Source: Candidatus Obscuribacter sp.
Lineage (GTDB): Bacteria > Cyanobacteriota > Vampirovibrionia > Obscuribacterales > Obscuribacteraceae
Reading direction: 5' to 3'
DNA length: 64,000 nt
Assembly: GCA_016718315.1 (NCBI GenBank)
Contig: JADKDV010000001.1
Location: 1,054,001 to 1,118,000 of the forward strand
The stretch's first letter is position 1, and every line of letters begins with the position of its first letter. Positions 36,339 to 45,407 of this stretch are shown here, one piece after another. A program made the position numbers and the translations under genes. Under the pieces are notes generated by a model. That model was not told where the DNA came from. It did not search any database and saw only the letters and a list, made by a program, of their open reading frames with translations.

Positions 36339-36361
36339 TTTATTACTCCAAAAAATTTGAT

Positions 36362-37144
36362 TTAGATGACATGCGCTTCGCTGTGGAGCAGATTGATCAA
36401 CTCTTTTACTTGAGTGTCACAATCGCCTTCGATTTTGCGACCAGCTGGACGCTCAGGAGGCAGGGACATCTCTTTAATCTTGACCTTAAGCTCGCTACCA
36501 CCGACTTTGCCCTTGAGGCCAAGAGCGGCAGCATCTTTAACAGCAATCTCTTTACGACGAGCAGCCATGACACCTTTGATACCGGGATAGCGGGGCTCGT
36601 TGAGACCTTTTTGCGCGCTGATTACAACGGGCAAATTGCCTTCCACGATTTCATGAGCGCCTTCTATTTCGCGCTCAGCTTTAAAAGTCTTGCCATCTGA
36701 TTCAAATTTGACAACCATCGTTGTTTGAGCATAATCAAGCAATTCAGCCAGCATAGGAGGGACTTGCGAATTGTCGCCGCCCACACCTTGTTGTCCGACA
36801 AAAACTATTTCATAGCCACCATCTTTGATGGCGCTAGCCAGGACTTTGGCAGTGGAGAGCGTATCTAAGTTGGCAAAATCAGCGTCTGTGAGATGCACAG
36901 CACTATCGATACCTCTTGCCAGACTGTCACGCAGGACGTCGGTGCACTCGGCGCCACCCATCGAAATAACAGTGGTGTCGCCACCAAGCTTTTCTTTGAG
37001 CTTAAGCGCCTCTTCTATGGCGAATTCGTCATAGGGGCTGGTAATAAATCTAATTCCATTGAAGTCGATATTGGTTTTATCGGCTGCGATGGCAATTTTA
37101 GCTTCCGTGTCTGGCACGGCTTTTACACAAACGGCAATCTTCAA
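36362..37144 (-). CDS. etfB: Electron transfer flavoprotein beta subunit
   Basis: 260 residues. Begins M-K-I-A-V-C-V-K-A-V-P-D-T-E, with I-D-F-N... and S-P-Y-D-E-F-A-I-E-E-A-L-K-L-K-E, then G-Q-Q-G-V-G-G-D-N-S-Q-V-P-P-M-L-A-E, the adenine/AMP-binding region of EtfB, and the recognition loop V-E-G-N-L-P-V-V-I-S. It forms the heterodimer with EtfA in the cytosol. First gene of the etfBA pair; the upstream spacing of about 90 bases to the LOG-family gene should contain the promoter. Confidence 0.96.
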   Translation of the reverse strand: MKIAVCVKAVPDTEAKIAIAADKTNIDFNGIRFITSPYDEFAIEEALKLKEKLGGDTTVISMGGAECTDVLRDSLARGIDSAVHLTDADFANLDTLSTAKVLASAIKDGGYEIVFVGQQGVGGDNSQVPPMLAELLDYAQTTMVVKFESDGKTFKAEREIEGAHEIVEGNLPVVISAQKGLNEPRYPGIKGVMAARRKEIAVKDAAALGLKGKVGGSELKVKIKEMSLPPERPAGRKIEGDCDTQVKELINLLHSEAHVI

Positions 37145-37231
37145 GGCCCTGTCTCCTGAGAGAATCTAATCTTCGCTCGATTATAGAAGCCTGAATTTAA
37201 TAGTCCGAATTTTTACCAGATTGTTTAATGA

Positions 37232-37987
37232 CTAGATTTCGGCAGGCGGCAGGTTGTCCAACTTTTCAACAGTCTCTTCCACCTTGGCTTTTGACTTGTC
37301 ACGGCCCAAAAGCCCTTCTGGGGTGAGATAACACTTTTCGTTTTCACACCAGACAATCTGGTCTACAAGCTCATCGGGGTCATCAATGACACGCAAAAGC
37401 TCGAGTTCTTCTACTGTCAAAAAGCCTCTTGTGACAACCTCAGCCTTGAGCCATTCAAGCATAGGAGACCAAAACTTGGAATCCACGAGAAAGACTGGAA
37501 AGCGTTTAATTTTCTTCGTTTGAATTAAGGTGAGAGTTTCAAATAGCTCATCAAGACTGCCAAACCCCCCTGGCAAGATGACAAAGGCGACAGCGTATTT
37601 GACAAACATCATCTTGCGTACAAAAAAGTATCTGAAATCAAGAGACTTGGTTTGATAAGGATTAGGTCCTGTCTCACGCGGCAAGATTATATTGAGTCCA
37701 ACTGAGACCCCACCAGCAGCCAGCGCGCCTTTATTGCCCGCTTCCATGACACCAGGTCCACCACCGGTAATGACAGCAAACCCCTTTTGGCTGATTTTGC
37801 GAGCGATAGTCTCGGCTTGTAGATAAACAGGATCGGTTGGCTTGCAGCGAGCTGTACCAAAAATAGAAACAGCTGGACCAATCTTGGACAGTTCGTCAAA
37901 GCCTTCCACAAGCTCAGCCATCATTCTAAAGATACGCCAGGTATCTTTGACACTCATCTCGTCCAGTACATACCTAGACTCGTCCAT
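37232..37987 (-). CDS. LOG-family (TIGR00730) Rossmann-fold protein
   Basis: 251 residues. Key motifs: G-G-G-P-G-V-M-E-A-G-N-K-G-A near residue 75 and L-P-G-G-F-G-S-L-D-E-L-F-E-T-L near 140, which are the P-G-G-x-G-T/S-x-x-E signature of LOG/lysine-decarboxylase-like phosphoribohydrolases. Members cleave nucleoside 5'-monophosphates to base and ribose phosphate, including cytokinin ribotides in plants and some bacteria. The start overlaps holA by 14 bases, so it is the last gene of the histidine kinase-regulator-phoU-holA operon. Confidence 0.9.
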   Translation of the reverse strand: MDESRYVLDEMSVKDTWRIFRMMAELVEGFDELSKIGPAVSIFGTARCKPTDPVYLQAETIARKISQKGFAVITGGGPGVMEAGNKGALAAGGVSVGLNIILPRETGPNPYQTKSLDFRYFFVRKMMFVKYAVAFVILPGGFGSLDELFETLTLIQTKKIKRFPVFLVDSKFWSPMLEWLKAEVVTRGFLTVEELELLRVIDDPDELVDQIVWCENEKCYLTPEGLLGRDKSKAKVEETVEKLDNLPPAEI

Positions 37988-39068
37988 TTTGTTTCCTTTC
38001 TTGAGTGCCTACAAAAAACAACTCCAGCGCATGGCTATCAGGCATTTGTCCAGTTTTAACTAGATGCTCTAGACGCGTCAACTCTACCCGTTTATTGATC
38101 AAAAATGGAAGAGAGACCGTGGACAATCTTTTTATATCTTTCTCCAAAACAAATGGATGAATTTTTAGCTCGGAAGTCAGTCGCTTGGCAAGCTCACCGG
38201 GAGCAATCTGTTTGCGCTGCACACCCGGGGGCTGAGGCATTTTTTCGATTTCTCTCTCGCACATCGTTTTGACCTGCACCCACTTACCCATAAATGTCTG
38301 GATAGCGGCCATCACCCCCATGGCATTTTGCTTGGACAAAAGCTCCTGAAGCGACGCTAATGTTTTGCCATAGTTGCCAGCTAGCCAGTAGTCGAGTACA
38401 GCAAAAATCTGTGAACTATGCGGACTGAGAGCTGTTACGTGGGCCAGTGTGATATGAGTCTGAGGCAAAATAAAAGTAGCGACCTTTTGCAATTCGCTGT
38501 GGATATGGCGCAGATTTGCTTCCAGTCCATCAATTAAATAGGTCACAGCGGCATCATCAATCGTGGCATTAAAGCCGTGCGCCTCTTTACGCACCCAGTT
38601 TTCGAGTTTGGGATGGGGCGTACCACTCCAGTATTTTTCACGAGGAAATTCTTTAAGCTCCGCGTGTTTTGCCACAAGCTTGGAGAGCCTAAGTTGACTG
38701 TCAAAATTACTGGTGGCGACAAAAATCAAATAAGTATTTGGATGCACAGACGATAGCGCTTCAGCCAATCGGTCCTCATCGACATTGTCTTTAGAAGCGG
38801 CTTTAGCAGCTTTACTAGTACTAGCAGACTTTTCGTCTTTGGCACTGCGCTTTTTGGCAAACCAGTCTATGCGATCGAGCACGACCACTTTATTGCCAGG
38901 ACCAAAAGGAATGGCAGCAGCCAAATCGATGACATCACTGGCCGGTGGATTATCCAGACGCTGATAGCTTATTGAAGCCCAGGCCGGGTCTATCAATTTT
39001 TCTTTGAGCACTTCCAGTGAGCGGTAAAGCTCAAAGTCTTCTTCTCCTGCTAATACTAAAACCGGCAT
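37974..39068 (-). CDS. holA: DNA polymerase III delta subunit
   Basis: 364 residues. Pattern of HolA: an N-terminal L-V-L-A-G-E-E-D-F-E-L-Y-R-S-L, D-V-I-D-L-A-A-A-I-P-F-G-P-G-N-K-V-V-V-L-D, then Y-L-I-F-V-A-T-S-N-F-D in place of the Walker B region, L-E-N-W-V-R-K-E-A near residue 150 and the clamp-loader helical C-terminus. It opens the sliding clamp. A low-complexity Lys/Ala/Ser insertion (A-S-T-S-K-A-A-K-A-A-S) sits near residue 85. Transcribed with phoU and the two-component genes, an unusual partnership. Confidence 0.88.
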   Translation of the reverse strand: MPVLVLAGEEDFELYRSLEVLKEKLIDPAWASISYQRLDNPPASDVIDLAAAIPFGPGNKVVVLDRIDWFAKKRSAKDEKSASTSKAAKAASKDNVDEDRLAEALSSVHPNTYLIFVATSNFDSQLRLSKLVAKHAELKEFPREKYWSGTPHPKLENWVRKEAHGFNATIDDAAVTYLIDGLEANLRHIHSELQKVATFILPQTHITLAHVTALSPHSSQIFAVLDYWLAGNYGKTLASLQELLSKQNAMGVMAAIQTFMGKWVQVKTMCEREIEKMPQPPGVQRKQIAPGELAKRLTSELKIHPFVLEKDIKRLSTVSLPFLINKRVELTRLEHLVKTGQMPDSHALELFFVGTQERKQNGRV

Positions 39069-39083
39069 ACTTTTACCTGTTGC

Positions 39084-39728
39084 TTATTGCGGGATACGCT
39101 CGCCGGTGGAGAGAAAATATACTCGTTTAGCAATTGAAGTACAGGCGTCACCCATGCGCTCCAAAAAGCGGCTGCAAAACAAAAACTGAGCACGCATTTG
39201 AGCAGTAGCACTCTCTTGTTCGCCTAAATCTGAGAGTAGTTTTTTAGAGAGCAGATCATGCAAATAATCAACATTATTGTCAGAGGCAAGAATTTCCTTA
39301 GCCTTACTTGGTGAATCAGTCAAGAAGCAAAGCAAAAGCTCTTGCACCATATGATAGACACTGGCAGCCATTTTGGGCAATTCTTCCGGTATTTCGATCT
39401 GATCCTCGAGGGCCCAGCTGGCAAACTTAGCCACCCTGATAGCATGATCAGCCAGCCGCTCCAACTTGGAGGCAATAAGCGGAATTGATACCAGAGCGCG
39501 AATTTCCTTTGCACCATGGGCAGTATCACGCTCAATGAGCAAATCGACACATTTCTCTTCTATTTCTCGACAGAGTGTATTGATTTCTTCTTCCTGTCTC
39601 TCGACAAGTGAGATATCTGCGCGCTTGTCACCTTTGAGCAGACGCGTCACTTCATAGACTGTAGTCTCAACCAGACGACCGAGTGTCAAGACTTCTTCTT
39701 TGATCAGAGTTATAGATTCACCTTTCAT
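39084..39728 (-). CDS. phoU: PhoU phosphate-signalling protein
   Basis: 214 residues, standard length, two PhoU three-helix repeats. Motif hints: V-E-R-Q-E-E-E-I-N-T-L-C-R-E-I-E-E-K-C near residue 40, I-A-S-K-L-E-R-L-A-D-H-A near 88 and C-S-R-F-L-E-R-M-G-D-A-C near 190, the E-R-x-x-D-H/C metal-binding repeats. PhoU links Pst phosphate transport to PhoR and limits phosphate uptake. No pst genes are in the window, but the upstream pair is PhoR/PhoB-like. Spacing is 15 bases to each neighbour. Confidence 0.93.
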   Translation of the reverse strand: MKGESITLIKEEVLTLGRLVETTVYEVTRLLKGDKRADISLVERQEEEINTLCREIEEKCVDLLIERDTAHGAKEIRALVSIPLIASKLERLADHAIRVAKFASWALEDQIEIPEELPKMAASVYHMVQELLLCFLTDSPSKAKEILASDNNVDYLHDLLSKKLLSDLGEQESATAQMRAQFLFCSRFLERMGDACTSIAKRVYFLSTGERIPQ

Positions 39729-39743
39729 ATTCTTCTCCCTGAT

Positions 39744-40457
39744 TTATTGCTCGGCAGCTGTCGGCATATTAAGCCGGTAGCCCGAACGATGCACAGTCTC
39801 CAGCAGTTTTGGATTCTTGGCGTCTTCTTCTAGCTTTTGTCTGAGCCAGCGCACATGCACAGCCACAGTTTTAACATCACCCTCATAGCCAACGCCCCAT
39901 ACTTTATCGAGCAAGGTGTCAGTAGTCATTGCTTTACCCACGTTTTGCATGAGCACTTTGAGAAGTTTAAATTCGCGCGGTGAAAGCTCAATATTGCGAC
40001 CATGATATGTGACACGCCTGGCGTCATCGTCGAGAAGTAGCGGACCAAGCTCAATACGGTTTTTGACCTTTTGCGCTTTGTCTTTGAGAGCACGGCGCAA
40101 AAGAGCATCAATGCGCGCCATTAACTCCACCATGCTAAATGGCTTGACCAGATAGTCATCGGCACCACTGGCAAGACCAAAGGCAACATCACTTGGTGTG
40201 GAGCGACCAGTCAACATAATAATTGGCACATCTGCTGATTGTTCGCGAATCAGTCCACACAAATCTGGACCTTTCATGTCAGGCATCATCCAGTCAAGCA
40301 TAACTAGATCAGGCAAAACCTCAGTAAACTTAGAGATAGCCACCAGTCCACTATTAAAAGGCACAACTTCAAAGCCGCCTCTTTTAAGGTTAAAGGAGAG
40401 TGTGTCGATGATAGTCTCATCGTCGTCCACAATCATAATTTTGATTTTGTCGCTCAT
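39744..40457 (-). CDS. OmpR/PhoB-type response regulator
   Basis: 237 residues. Receiver domain: acidic pocket D-D-D near residue 11, phospho-acceptor Asp55 in V-M-L-D-W-M-M-P-D, and Lys105 in Y-L-V-K-P-F. The C-terminal winged helix has L-S-P-R-E-F-K-L-L-K-V-L-M and L-D-K-V-W-G-V-G-Y-E-G-D-V-K-T-V-A-V-H-V-R-W-L-R-Q-K-L. Linked to phoU and a histidine kinase, so a PhoB-like phosphate regulator is inferred; the cyanobacterial RpaB/RpaA group is a close alternative. The kinase stop lies 6 bases upstream. Confidence 0.92.
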   Translation of the reverse strand: MSDKIKIMIVDDDETIIDTLSFNLKRGGFEVVPFNSGLVAISKFTEVLPDLVMLDWMMPDMKGPDLCGLIREQSADVPIIMLTGRSTPSDVAFGLASGADDYLVKPFSMVELMARIDALLRRALKDKAQKVKNRIELGPLLLDDDARRVTYHGRNIELSPREFKLLKVLMQNVGKAMTTDTLLDKVWGVGYEGDVKTVAVHVRWLRQKLEEDAKNPKLLETVHRSGYRLNMPTAAEQ

Positions 40458-40463
40458 TTACAC

Positions 40464-41177
40464 TTACAAAGAGGGGAATAAAATAGTAAAGCGAGAGCCT
40501 TGACCCTCTTTTGATGTGACTGAGATCTTAGCACCGTGCAGTTCAACAATATGTTTAACAATGGTCAGTCCAAGTCCAGTAGATCCTCTAGTTTTGCTTC
40601 TATCTACTCGGTAAAAGCGTTGAAAAATTTTGGGAATCTCAGCCTCGTTTATACCGATACCAGTGTCCTCGACCTCCAGCACAAGCGGATCTCGACTGGC
40701 TCGGACAGTGACAGTACCGCCTTCAGAGGTAAACTTGATGGCGTTTTCTAGCAAGTTGACCAGGACCTGATGCATCTGATCAGCATCGGCAAAATACACA
40801 ACATCGGGCGTGGTCTCGACTTTTATCGCCACTCCTTTAGCTAGAGCCAGCGGGCTGGCAGTCTCAAGAGCCTGATTGATAGCGGACAGAGCCGACACAC
40901 TGGCCCGACCAGCTTCAGCACGGTTGATACTTACCTTTTCGTGAGAGAGCAGGTCGGAGACTAAATTTTGCAAACGGGTTACTTCCTCGCTTGTGCGAGT
41001 GAGCATGCGCCTGGCGGTTTCTGGCTCTTCCAGAGCGCCATCAAGGAGAGTCTCTACCAGGAGTTTAATATTAGCAAGGGGCAGGCGCAGCTCATGAGAG
41101 ACTTCGGCAATCCAGGTATCTTCACTCCCGCCGGACTGGCCTGGAGTAGAAGCTTTATTACTGACGTCTGGCACCAT
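40464..41177 (-). CDS. Soluble sensor histidine kinase (PhoR-like core only)
   Basis: 237 residues. Only HisKA and HATPase domains: the phospho-His28 box is V-S-H-E-L-R-L-P-L, the N box is L-E-N-A-I-K-F, the G1 box is D-T-G-I-G-I-N and the G2 region G-S-T-G-L-G-L-T-I-V-K. I checked upstream codons: the frame has a stop about 27 codons before the ATG and no other start, so there is no transmembrane or PAS sensor. Signal input must come from a partner, perhaps PhoU encoded two genes on. First gene of a five-gene operon. Confidence 0.9.
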   Translation of the reverse strand: MVPDVSNKASTPGQSGGSEDTWIAEVSHELRLPLANIKLLVETLLDGALEEPETARRMLTRTSEEVTRLQNLVSDLLSHEKVSINRAEAGRASVSALSAINQALETASPLALAKGVAIKVETTPDVVYFADADQMHQVLVNLLENAIKFTSEGGTVTVRASRDPLVLEVEDTGIGINEAEIPKIFQRFYRVDRSKTRGSTGLGLTIVKHIVELHGAKISVTSKEGQGSRFTILFPSL

Positions 41178-41322
41178 ATTTGATACTACAGGTCTTTGGA
41201 TTGATACAGAGAGATAAGTTTTTACTCTTGGCTACAAGTCTATGCTTTAAAATCTTACTAAATGAGGCTCCGAATTAATCAGGAATAGCTCAGTAGTACA
41301 AAAAATATAAAGTGGTGAAGCA

Positions 41323-42885
41323 ATGGGACCGGTCGTACTGGCAATATTAGATGGTTGGGGAATAACGGAAGAAACACTGGGAAATGCCATTCTGGCTACT
41401 TCCACGCCAAATTATGACTTGCTCAAAAGTAAATTTCACATGAGTCGGCTGCAAGCCTCCGGCGAGCATGTGGGGCTACCCAAAGGTCTGATGGGCAATT
41501 CAGAGGTAGGGCACTTGACCATTGGAGCGGGTCGAATTGTGATTCAAAAGCTTACCCTTATATCTAATACGATTGCCGACGGTACTTTTTTTAAAAACCC
41601 GGTATTGGTAGAGGCAATCGAGCATGTGCGCAAGACCGGCGGCACATTGCATATCATGGGTCTCGTCAGCGACGGCTGCGTGCACTCCAGCCCGGATCAT
41701 CTTGACGGCCTGATAGAACTCGCCCGCATCAATCAGATAGACAAGCTTGTCGTCCACCCAATCCTTGATGGCCGCGATACGCCGCCGCGCTCCGCCAAAA
41801 GATTTATGCGAGAGCTGGAAGAAAAACTAGCAGCGGCAGGTGGCAAAGTAGGCGTGGTCTGCGGCAGATACTACGCAATGGACCGCGATCAACGTTGGGA
41901 GAGAGTAGAGCGTTATTACAACGCTCTCACAATTGGCCAGGGCGAAAGTGCCGACAGTGCAGTAGAAGCTGTCGAAAAAAGCTACGCAATGGAAATTGGT
42001 GACGAATTTGTCACTCCAGTAATCATCAATAAAATCCCAGTCCAAACTGGCGACAGTGTCATTTGCTTTAACTTCCGCCCGGATAGAGTGCGTCAAATCA
42101 GCAGGGCACTAACGCAAGCTGAATTTGATGGTTTTGTCAGAGCAGTTACACCAGACATCTACTATGCCTGCATGACCGAATACGACACATCGCTTAACTT
42201 GCCGGTGGCGTTTAATCCAGAAGTCCTGCCCGCCCAAGATCTACATATGACATTACCCGAAGCACTGAGTTGCCACCATGTCGGGCAATACCATACTGCC
42301 GAAACCGAAAAATACGCGCACATTACTTATTTTTTGAATGGTGGCAGAGAGGCTCCCGTGGAAGGAGAAGTCAGGCAGCTTATCCCATCGCTCAAAATCG
42401 CCACCTATGATCTGGCACCAAGTATGCAAACGCCAAAAGTTTGCGATCTCACTTGTGAAGCAATCAAGTCGGGCAAGTATCCATTTATAGTGCTCAATTT
42501 TGCCAATCCTGACATGGTCGGTCATACAGGCATGATGGAAGCTGCAGTATCGGCTGTACAGTCAGTGGATTATGCCTTTGGTCAATTGCTTGGTGCAATC
42601 GAAGAATCTAAAGGCACTCTTTTTGTAACGGCAGATCACGGCAATATCGAACAATTAATAGACTATAAGACTGGCGAACCCCACACCGCTCATACAACTA
42701 ACCCGGTACCGCTGATAGTGGCGAGTTTTCAGACGCCTCAATACGACCCTCTTAAATTGGTGGGAACAGGCGGCAACAGTACATTGAGAGACGGCAGTCT
42801 GGCTGATGTAGCACCAACTATTTTGGCGGCTATGGGGTATGACAAGCCAAAAGAAATGACAGGGAAGTGCTTGATAAGTGGTTAG
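41323..42885 (+). CDS. gpmI: 2,3-bisphosphoglycerate-independent phosphoglycerate mutase
   Basis: 520 residues. Alkaline-phosphatase-fold metal motif L-A-I-L-D-G-W-G (Asp10) at the start and catalytic Ser60 in L-M-G-N-S-E-V-G-H, then D-G-C-V-H-S-S, D-G-R-D-T-P-P-R-S-A, F-R-P-D-R-V-R-Q and the C-terminal F-V-T-A-D-H-G-N-I-E and T-A-H-T-T-N-P-V-P. It interconverts 3- and 2-phosphoglycerate in glycolysis using Mn. Upstream ribosome site is weak (GGTGAAG). Divergent from the histidine kinase operon. Confidence 0.96.
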   Translation: MGPVVLAILDGWGITEETLGNAILATSTPNYDLLKSKFHMSRLQASGEHVGLPKGLMGNSEVGHLTIGAGRIVIQKLTLISNTIADGTFFKNPVLVEAIEHVRKTGGTLHIMGLVSDGCVHSSPDHLDGLIELARINQIDKLVVHPILDGRDTPPRSAKRFMRELEEKLAAAGGKVGVVCGRYYAMDRDQRWERVERYYNALTIGQGESADSAVEAVEKSYAMEIGDEFVTPVIINKIPVQTGDSVICFNFRPDRVRQISRALTQAEFDGFVRAVTPDIYYACMTEYDTSLNLPVAFNPEVLPAQDLHMTLPEALSCHHVGQYHTAETEKYAHITYFLNGGREAPVEGEVRQLIPSLKIATYDLAPSMQTPKVCDLTCEAIKSGKYPFIVLNFANPDMVGHTGMMEAAVSAVQSVDYAFGQLLGAIEESKGTLFVTADHGNIEQLIDYKTGEPHTAHTTNPVPLIVASFQTPQYDPLKLVGTGGNSTLRDGSLADVAPTILAAMGYDKPKEMTGKCLISG

Positions 42886-43032
42886 TATTTTGCCTTTTGC
42901 AACGAAGTCTAACGACTGATATTACATACACGAGATATGCACTGCATCTCGATTTGAGTACGTCTGCAAGAAAAAGTGGCAGATAATTAAACGACCTGAT
43001 ACCAAGAGGTATCACTTACGTAGGATAACCTG

Positions 43033-43038
43033 TATAAT
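43033..43038 (+). promoter_or_regulatory. Possible -10 hexamer upstream of the Thr-rich lipoprotein
   Basis: Exact TATAAT 125 bases before the ATG. The expected -35 region (about 43010-43016) shows no TTGACA-like sequence, so the call is tentative; the leader would be about 115 bases. Confidence 0.35.
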
Positions 43039-43162
43039 TCGAGCGATTTCAGGCGGGCAAAACTTACTAACTTTGCCTCCAATTGTCACTCTGAGAGACC
43101 TGTATCAGAAATTGAACTCTGGAGCAGACTTTTATCAGGATTATGAAGGAGACGAATCGTAC

Positions 43163-43408
43163 ATGATTACTTTGAAAAACCTGGCACTTGCTTTGGCTAG
43201 TCTCGCTCTTGTAGCTTCTATGGCTGCTTGCGGCGGTGCTTCCGAAACATCTTCCACAACAACAACTGGCACCGACACCGGCGCCACCACTGCTGCTACA
43301 ACCGAAACTACAACAACTACCAGCACTGATGCTGCTGCTACTGGCGCTACAACCGATGCACCAGCTGCAACAACCACCAGCACAACAACAACAACTGAAT
43401 CACACTAG
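43163..43408 (+). CDS. Small Thr/Ala-rich lipoprotein
   Basis: 81 residues from the ATG at 43163, which has AAGGAG twelve bases upstream; an upstream in-frame TTG at 43073 would add a poorly fitting 30 residues. Signal peptide with lipobox M-A-A-C, followed by Gly-Gly and then about 55 residues made almost only of Thr, Ala, Ser and Asp/Glu, a probable disordered, possibly glycosylated surface tether. A TATAAT hexamer lies at 43033-43038, about 125 bases upstream. Strong terminator after the gene suggests a single-gene transcript. Confidence 0.75.
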   Translation: MITLKNLALALASLALVASMAACGGASETSSTTTTGTDTGATTAATTETTTTTSTDAAATGATTDAPAATTTSTTTTTESH

Positions 43409-43429
43409 TCCTTCAGACTTTTGCGATAT

Positions 43430-43467
43430 AGAAACAAGCTCCTCTATCGAGGAGCTTGTTTCTTTTT
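43430..43467 (+). terminator. Strong rho-independent terminator
   Basis: Perfect 15-base-pair stem (43430-43444 with 43449-43463), 4-base loop TATC, then a T run. It lies 22 bases after the Thr-rich lipoprotein gene and insulates the downstream DUF2993 gene. Confidence 0.93.
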
Positions 43468-43549
43468 GGAGCAAGACTAAGTTTGACTAACCAAGCTATT
43501 ACTTTTAAGCGTTAGTCTCTTTGATGTCGCTTTTGCCCAGGGTTATCAA

Positions 43550-44455
43550 ATGTCTAAATTATTGTCGACCAAAATTATCAGTGCCTTATTTGTTGCATGT
43601 GCACTTAGCTCAACAGTCAGTGCTCAAGCACAAATTCCAGTGACGCCACAACCAGGGCAAGTACTGGCACCAGCGCCACTTAACTTCATCGACGTCAATT
43701 CAGGACGCTTTGGCAAGCTCGATATCGATATGGTCGATGGTCAATTTTATAGTGGTGCAGCTGATCATTTACATCTCACTGCCCGCAATCTAGATCTCGG
43801 TCAAGGTGAGCTAAAGGCTCTAGACATCGTTATTGACGGCGCGCACTTGCAAGATTTTATTGTTGATAAATTGACCATATCTACTGAGGGCGCGCTAAAT
43901 TTTGACTCAGGACTTGTCTTTAACCAAAAACTTTTGCAATTTACCTCTCCGGCCACGGCCCAGGTCACCGCACAAATCAGCGAGGAGAGCCTCAATAAAT
44001 TTCTCAAAGCGCCATCCACTCTCGAACGTTTATCTGTCACTGCAGGCAAAACGGGCTCACTGATTGCCAATTTGCTAGGCAATAATGGCGGTAACTTTGG
44101 TCTCACTGTTGACTCCGCTGAAGGCAAACTCCAGCGCAACAACAAAATCCACATAGCAGCAACGGGCAAAGTGGGAGTTTCACAATTGACCATCCCTCTT
44201 AAGGCCGAAGTAGAAAGCAAACTTTTTCTCCAGGACGGCTGGGTGCAAGTTGGTGAAACCAAGCTTATGACCAGTGGTCAGGAGATTTCTCCCCAGCTCT
44301 CAGAGATGCTGGTGAAGAAGATAAACAATCTCTCAAATCTCGGTCACCGCTCGGACGATATCCATTTTGCCTTTACCGATATCAAGGTACAGGCCGGCAA
44401 ACAACTTGTTGTAACTGGTACGGCCCAAATCAATCGACTACGTTTTGGTCGGTGA
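43550..44455 (+). CDS. DUF2993 (LmeA-like) secreted lipid-binding protein
   Basis: 301 residues. Signal peptide ending in A-Q-A, then the DUF2993 pattern: L-K-A-L-D-I-V-I-D-G-A-H-L near residue 90, A-Q-V-T-A-Q-I-S-E-E-S-L-N-K-F-L near 143 and repeated beta strands to the end. This family is common in cyanobacteria and actinobacteria; mycobacterial LmeA binds phospholipids and is needed for lipomannan growth. A periplasmic lipid-binding role is inferred. Two Pro-rich segments follow the signal peptide. Confidence 0.85.
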   Translation: MSKLLSTKIISALFVACALSSTVSAQAQIPVTPQPGQVLAPAPLNFIDVNSGRFGKLDIDMVDGQFYSGAADHLHLTARNLDLGQGELKALDIVIDGAHLQDFIVDKLTISTEGALNFDSGLVFNQKLLQFTSPATAQVTAQISEESLNKFLKAPSTLERLSVTAGKTGSLIANLLGNNGGNFGLTVDSAEGKLQRNNKIHIAATGKVGVSQLTIPLKAEVESKLFLQDGWVQVGETKLMTSGQEISPQLSEMLVKKINNLSNLGHRSDDIHFAFTDIKVQAGKQLVVTGTAQINRLRFGR

Positions 44456-44545
44456 TACTGTTATAAGTCCGGTATGAAGAAATCCAGGCTCTAAAGTTAT
44501 ATACTTACGTGAGTCGCTTGCTTATACCTGGAAAGCGAGAATTTA

Positions 44546-45271
44546 ATGCTGAAGCGGCGCGATAGTAGACAATGGGACCAGCTCAGGCCAGTAAAGTTTA
44601 CGCGCAACTATACAAAAAATGCTGATGGATCGGTCTTTGCCGAGTTTGGAGACACAAAAGTCTTCTGTACCGCCAAGATCGAAGAACGTGTACCTGCTTT
44701 TCTCATCGGTAAAGGTGAAGGCTGGGTCACGGCTGAATACTCCATGCTACCGGGCTCAACCCTGGTCAGATCGCCCCGCGAAGTGACGCGTGGACAACCG
44801 TCTGGTCGCACCAGCGAAATCCAGAGATTGATTGGGCGCTGTCTGAGAGCTGTAGTAGACCGCCGCTCCATGGGCGAACGCACAATTACCATCGACTGCG
44901 ATGTACTCCAGGCTGATGCCGGCACTCGTGTAGCCAGTATCTGTGCCGGATTTGTCGCACTCTATGATGCTCTTAGTAAATTGCGCAAATCTGGAGTCTT
45001 TGATGACCTGCCAATTACAGAGCATATGGCAGCAGTATCAATCGTCCAGATTAACGGACAACTTTTGCTAGATCCCAATTACAGTGAGGACTCTCAAGCT
45101 GAGATGGACTCCAATATCGTTTTGACCGAATCAGGCAAAATCCTCGAGTTGCAGATGACTTCTGAGGCTAAGCCATACGATCCGACCAAACTTAACGATT
45201 TGATGCTTTTGGCCAATAAAGGCATAAAAGAAATCATTGGAATGCAAATAGATTGTCTTAACAGACGCTAA
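44546..45271 (+). CDS. rph: Ribonuclease PH
   Basis: 241 residues, family length. Motifs: R-K... the N-terminal R-R-D-S-R-Q-W-D-Q-L-R-P-V, then G-S-T-L-V-R-S-P-R-E-V-T-R-G-Q-P-S-G-R near residue 75, I-Q-R-L-I-G-R-C-L-R-A-V-V, and T-I-D-C-D-V-L-Q-A-D-A-G-T-R for the phosphate/metal site. It trims tRNA 3' ends phosphorolytically. In many bacteria it is next to rdgB; here it is followed by the UbiB-type kinase gene after 136 bases. Confidence 0.95.
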   Translation: MLKRRDSRQWDQLRPVKFTRNYTKNADGSVFAEFGDTKVFCTAKIEERVPAFLIGKGEGWVTAEYSMLPGSTLVRSPREVTRGQPSGRTSEIQRLIGRCLRAVVDRRSMGERTITIDCDVLQADAGTRVASICAGFVALYDALSKLRKSGVFDDLPITEHMAAVSIVQINGQLLLDPNYSEDSQAEMDSNIVLTESGKILELQMTSEAKPYDPTKLNDLMLLANKGIKEIIGMQIDCLNRR

Positions 45272-45407
45272 GATAAAAGTAAGACCTCCTCAAGAAGCTC
45301 TTTGATTTAAGTTGAGTTACGCGAAACTTAAATTTATGCTTTTTCCTGCTGACAACAGCGGATAAACCCTTACACTAGAGGTCAAGTGAAAACCACAGGC
45401 TCAAATA

